Of a stretch of 9,092 nucleotides of DNA, positions 6,245 through 9,092 are shown in pieces. Source of the stretch: Acidobacteriota bacterium (GTDB lineage: Bacteria; Acidobacteriota; Terriglobia; UBA7540); contig JAKASC010000087.1 in NCBI GenBank assembly GCA_021828245.1, forward strand, positions 1 through 9,092. The letters run 5' to 3'. The position numbers were made by a program, and so were the translations under genes. The notes beneath the pieces were generated by a model. The model saw nothing but the letters and a program-made list of their open reading frames with translations. It ran no database searches and had not been told where the DNA came from. The first letter of the stretch is position 1. Every line of letters begins with the position of its first letter.

Positions 6245-7282
6245 ATGGAAAAGCACGAGATTTTGCGTTATCCCACCCGCCCGGTCCGAATTGACGCCCG
6301 GAAGAATGTTGCCGCGCTTCTCGAGAAGATGCAGGGCATCTCTTTTCAGGGCAGGAATCTGGCCATTGCCTATCAAATTTGGAAAAAAATGTTGGGCGAG
6401 CGGGTCATGATTATGATGGGCATGTCCGGTGCCATGGTCCCGGCGGGGATGCGTCGCCTGGTGGTCTATATGATTCAAAACCGCCTGATTGATTGCTTGG
6501 TCTCGACGGGCGCCAATTTTTTCCACGATATCCATGAAACGCTCGGTCACTATCACTTCCAAAGCTCACCCCAGATAGATGATGTTGAGCTGCAAGAGCA
6601 CCTGATTGATCGGATGTATGACACCCTCGCCGACGAAGAGGAATTTCGCCAAGAGGACGCATTTATCGGGGAATTTGCCGCGTCTTTGAGGCCCCAACGC
6701 CCCTACACCACGCGGGAATTTCTTTACCTGCTCGGAAAGGCAATCAGCCGCCGGGCCAAGGAAGACGGCATTGTCACGGCGGCTTATAAAGCGCACATTC
6801 CGCTCTACTGTCCCGCCATCGGCGATTCCTCCATTGGGATTGGAATTGCGGAGAATCGCTTTCTCGGAAAAAATCAATTTGTTTTCGATGTCATTGGGGA
6901 TGTTCTGGAGACGGCGCGCTTGGCCAGTCAGTCGCCGGCGAGCGGCGTCATCTATTTTGGCGGTGGCACGCCGAAGAATTTTGTGCAACAGAGCGAAGTG
7001 ACCGCTACTTTCATGCGACAGTCGCACGAAGGTCACCAATACGCCATCCAGGTGGTGACCGACGCTCCGCATTGGGGCGGACTTTCCGGTTGCACGTTCG
7101 AGGAAGCGCAGAGCTGGGGCAAAATCGCCCATGATGCCAGCATGGTCACTTGCCATTGCGATTCCACCATTGCCATGCCCATTCTGGTGACTGCGATGTC
7201 GGAAAATATGGACCTTATCCGCCGCCGCAAAAAGCCGGTCTTCAAGATGGGGCGTGAGTTAAGTTTTACTTTTCCTAAATGA
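6245..7282 (+). CDS. Deoxyhypusine synthase-like protein, probable polyamine aminobutyl/aminopropyl-transfer enzyme
   Basis: A 345-residue protein of the deoxyhypusine synthase family (human enzyme 369 residues). Recognisable parts are MIMMGMSGAMVPAGM (55-69), LVSTGANFFHDIHETLG (85-101), IGDSSIGIGI (192-201), YFGGGTPKNF (237-246) and EEAQSWGKI (286-294), where Lys293 matches the imine-forming lysine of DHS (human Lys329). ATG 6245 is chosen over an in-frame GTG at 6197 because AAAGAGGTG lies immediately upstream. Bacteria have no eIF5A to modify, so true deoxyhypusine synthesis is unlikely. DHS relatives such as plant homospermidine synthase use the same NAD-dependent chemistry on free amines, and the preceding arginine decarboxylase gene supports a polyamine role. 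Positions equivalent to human His288 and Asp316 appear changed to Asn245 and Leu280, so substrate use may differ. Confidence 0.88.
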   Translation: MEKHEILRYPTRPVRIDARKNVAALLEKMQGISFQGRNLAIAYQIWKKMLGERVMIMMGMSGAMVPAGMRRLVVYMIQNRLIDCLVSTGANFFHDIHETLGHYHFQSSPQIDDVELQEHLIDRMYDTLADEEEFRQEDAFIGEFAASLRPQRPYTTREFLYLLGKAISRRAKEDGIVTAAYKAHIPLYCPAIGDSSIGIGIAENRFLGKNQFVFDVIGDVLETARLASQSPASGVIYFGGGTPKNFVQQSEVTATFMRQSHEGHQYAIQVVTDAPHWGGLSGCTFEEAQSWGKIAHDASMVTCHCDSTIAMPILVTAMSENMDLIRRRKKPVFKMGRELSFTFPK

Positions 7283-7478
7283 AAGGCATCACCGGGCAGG
7301 CGCACTCGGGGAACGAAAAAAGCGGTTGGCACATTACAACCTCTTGGGGTTAAAAAACCATCCGCCGCTCGAGTGAAATCCGGATAGAATAGAAGCGTTC
7401 GGAAGGCCCACGCGAGGGAAAGGCGTTACGGATGGAAACAGTTCCCAGCTTTGCTTTAAACGAAAGGAGTAAAACGCT
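7283..7478. other. Intergenic spacer upstream of iolB
   Basis: A 196-bp gap between the DHS-like gene and iolB. It contains short hairpin-forming bases around 7337-7351 followed by an A-run rather than a T-run, so no plus-strand terminator is convincing. A TAGAAT at 7385-7390 is a possible -10 element for iolB, but no fair -35 lies at the right distance. Confidence 0.35.
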
Positions 7479-8291
7479 ATGGAACGCCTGATTCGCGCTC
7501 GGTCGAATGGGAAATTCCAGCAGATCGTTGGCCCCGGGACGATGCGGTTTTTGGACTTCGCTCGCTTCCAGCTTCAAAAAGGCGAGTCCCACGCTGGTCG
7601 GTTCGAAGGGCGCGAGGCCGTGCTGGACCTTTTCTCGGGGGTCGCCGACGTCGCCATCCAAGCACCTTCAGGAACCGTTACTTTCTCCAAAGTGGGCGGT
7701 CGCACCGACGTGTTCTCCGGGCCGCCCGTGATGATTTATTTTCCGCCTCACTCGGCTTACACGGTGACCGCCGTTTCTGACAGATTGGACGCGGGCCTTT
7801 TCAGCGCGCCCTCGAAGGCTACGGTGCCACCTGCGCTTCTGGAGGGTTCGACCGTCAAGAAGACCGAGACCGGCCGCGACAATTGGCGGCGAACGGTTTA
7901 TTCCGCCTTGGACACGAGCACACCCGCCGAGCGTTTGCTCGCCGGGGAAACCCTGAACCCTCCCGGCAATTGGTCGAGCTATCCACCTCACAAGCATGAC
8001 CGAAAAAATCCTCCCAATGAAGCGGTGCTCGAAGAAATTTATTTCTTCCGGGTCAAGCCGGCCCAGGGTTTTGGGTTTATTTACACCTACACGGCTCCCG
8101 AAGACCCGGAAGGATTTTCCAATGTCTTTGTCGTGCGTGATGGGGATACGGTTCTTCTGCCCAAGGGCTACCATCCGGTCGTGGCCGCCCCTGGTTATCA
8201 GCTCCACTACACTTGGGTATTAGGAGGCGAAGAACGCCGCTACGGCGCCTGGGCAGATGATCCGCAACACGCCTGGGTGAAAAATCAGTGA
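7479..8291 (+). CDS. iolB: 5-deoxy-glucuronate isomerase
   Basis: A 270-residue cytoplasmic bicupin, the normal length for IolB, which converts 5-deoxy-D-glucuronate to 5-dehydro-2-deoxy-D-gluconate in myo-inositol catabolism. The N-terminal cupin spans about residues 15-110 and is degenerate. The C-terminal cupin carries GNWSSYPPHKHD (163-174) with His171 and His173, LEEIYFF (184-190) with a ligand Glu at 185 or 186, DGDTVLLPKGYHP (221-233) with His232, and AAPGYQLHYTWVLGG (236-250), all typical of the family. ATG 7479 follows a strong AAAGGAG ribosome binding site with 9-base spacing. No other iol gene lies in the window. The next gene, a LarA-like racemase, is 120 bp downstream on the same strand and may belong to the same catabolic unit. 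Confidence 0.93.
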   Translation: MERLIRARSNGKFQQIVGPGTMRFLDFARFQLQKGESHAGRFEGREAVLDLFSGVADVAIQAPSGTVTFSKVGGRTDVFSGPPVMIYFPPHSAYTVTAVSDRLDAGLFSAPSKATVPPALLEGSTVKKTETGRDNWRRTVYSALDTSTPAERLLAGETLNPPGNWSSYPPHKHDRKNPPNEAVLEEIYFFRVKPAQGFGFIYTYTAPEDPEGFSNVFVVRDGDTVLLPKGYHPVVAAPGYQLHYTWVLGGEERRYGAWADDPQHAWVKNQ

Positions 8292-8411
8292 CGTGGGGCA
8301 GCGCTCCGTCATTAGCGCCGACCAGACATCGTCCCAGATGAGCCCCGGTAATTTGTTACTCCATGGCGGAATCTCATTGCGTCCGTCGTGCGTGATTCGC
8401 CAACGCTGAAT

Positions 8412-9092
8412 ATGCAAATTTCCTTCACCTATCCTGACGTCCCCGCGGTTGAGATTCCGGACTCCAACCTGTTGGCTGTCCTCCAGCCGGCCCGGGTTGA
8501 ACCCTCACAGTCGGTTGAGCAGCTTGTCCAGGAAGCTCTTGACCATCCTGTGGGCGCTCAGCCCCTTGAGCGTCAGTTATCCTCCGGCAGCCGCGTTTTA
8601 ATTCTTGTGGACGACATCACGCGGCAAACGCCGGCCGCTCGCCTGCTGCCGGAAATTCTCAAGCGGGTGGAACTGGCCGGTTGCCCGCGCCACGACCTTC
8701 GGATTCTCGTTGCCGCCGGCACCCATGCCCGGATGAGCCGCGAAGAAGTCACGAAGAAGCTGGGAGAGCAGATCCCTGCTCGGCACGAAGTTCATCTTCA
8801 CCACTGGCGTGAGGAGGACAAACTCCAGGAAATCGGCACGGCACCCGACGGCACCCCGATTAGAGTGAACCGGATGCTGAGCGAGGCGGATTTTATCATT
8901 GGCGTCGGCATGATTGTTCCGCACCGTGTCATGGGGTTTACGGGTGGCTCAACCATTGTTCAACCGGGTGTTTCGGGCCCGCAGATAACCGGCTATACCC
9001 ACTGGCAAAGCGCCTTGTTTGCCGGCCATGAGATTTTAGGCATTGCCGACAATCCCGTGCGGCGCGAAGTCGAACAGATTGCCCGGCTGGCG
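8412..9092 (+). CDS. LarA-like nickel-pincer-nucleotide racemase/epimerase (DUF2088), N-terminal part
   Basis: The first 227 codons of a gene that continues past the window end. It matches the N-terminal domain of lactate racemase LarA: VDDITRQTP (67-74), AAGTHARMSREE (101-112), GMIVPHRVMGFTGG (166-179) and a His at 197. With a constant offset of three residues, His105, His171 and His197 match Lactiplantibacillus plantarum LarA His108, His174 and His200 (catalytic pair and nickel ligand). The position of Lys184, which binds the cofactor covalently, is Thr181 (codon 8952-8954). LarA homologues racemise or epimerise diverse 2-hydroxy acids, so substrate is open; the iolB neighbour suggests a sugar acid. 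An in-frame TAA at 8349 limits the N-terminus; ATG 8412 gives a LarA-like start, but no clear Shine-Dalgarno is seen. No larB/C/E is visible. Confidence 0.88.
   Translation, partial: MQISFTYPDVPAVEIPDSNLLAVLQPARVEPSQSVEQLVQEALDHPVGAQPLERQLSSGSRVLILVDDITRQTPAARLLPEILKRVELAGCPRHDLRILVAAGTHARMSREEVTKKLGEQIPARHEVHLHHWREEDKLQEIGTAPDGTPIRVNRMLSEADFIIGVGMIVPHRVMGFTGGSTIVQPGVSGPQITGYTHWQSALFAGHEILGIADNPVRREVEQIARLA

Noticed and set aside
7326..7341. Possible sigma54 promoter (TTGGCACATTACAACC) upstream of iolB
   Set aside because: The -24-like TTGGCA is good, but the -12 element lacks the required GC at the right spacing.

Overview
The window is about 9.1 kb of moderately GC-rich bacterial DNA, densely coded, with nine recognisable genes on both strands. 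No RNA gene, insertion sequence, CRISPR array or phage gene was seen. The gene mix is an S41 peptidase relative next to a YibQ-type deacetylase, an arsR-arsM-acr3-arsC operon, pyruvoyl arginine decarboxylase with a deoxyhypusine-synthase-like gene, IolB, and a LarA homologue. This fits a soil or sediment bacterium, and Acidobacteriota is my best guess. That placement is inference from gene content, not a marker-gene result.

Layout: (1) Positions 1-1616, plus strand: the C-terminal end of a carboxy-terminal processing protease-like protein whose catalytic Ser and Lys positions read Gly and Val, then a putative lipoprotein of the divergent polysaccharide deacetylase (YibQ) family. Both point to the cell envelope. 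(2) 1711-2376, minus strand: a secreted protein of unknown function with a VirB10/TrbI-like sequence pattern and its own candidate promoter. (3) 2597-5353, minus strand: a complete arsenic-resistance operon in the order arsR, arsM, acr3, arsC. All three junctions are 4-bp ATGA overlaps. The promoter has a perfect TATAAT placed so that arsR would be leaderless, and a small inverted repeat overlaps it as a possible ArsR operator. (4) 5489-7282, plus strand, divergent from ars: a promoter, a pyruvoyl-dependent arginine decarboxylase gene (pdaD) and a deoxyhypusine-synthase-family gene. Because bacteria lack eIF5A, the second gene more likely acts in free polyamine synthesis. (5) 7479-9092, plus strand: iolB (5-deoxy-glucuronate isomerase), then a LarA-like nickel-pincer racemase that runs off the window and has Thr where LarA carries its cofactor-binding Lys.

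Functional links: the ars genes form one detoxification unit (sense, methylate, export, reduce). The arginine decarboxylase and the DHS-like enzyme probably form a short polyamine route starting from agmatine. IolB and the LarA-like protein may share a sugar-acid or inositol catabolic role, but no other iol gene is visible. The most novel points are the substituted active sites of the S41, DHS-like and LarA-like proteins.
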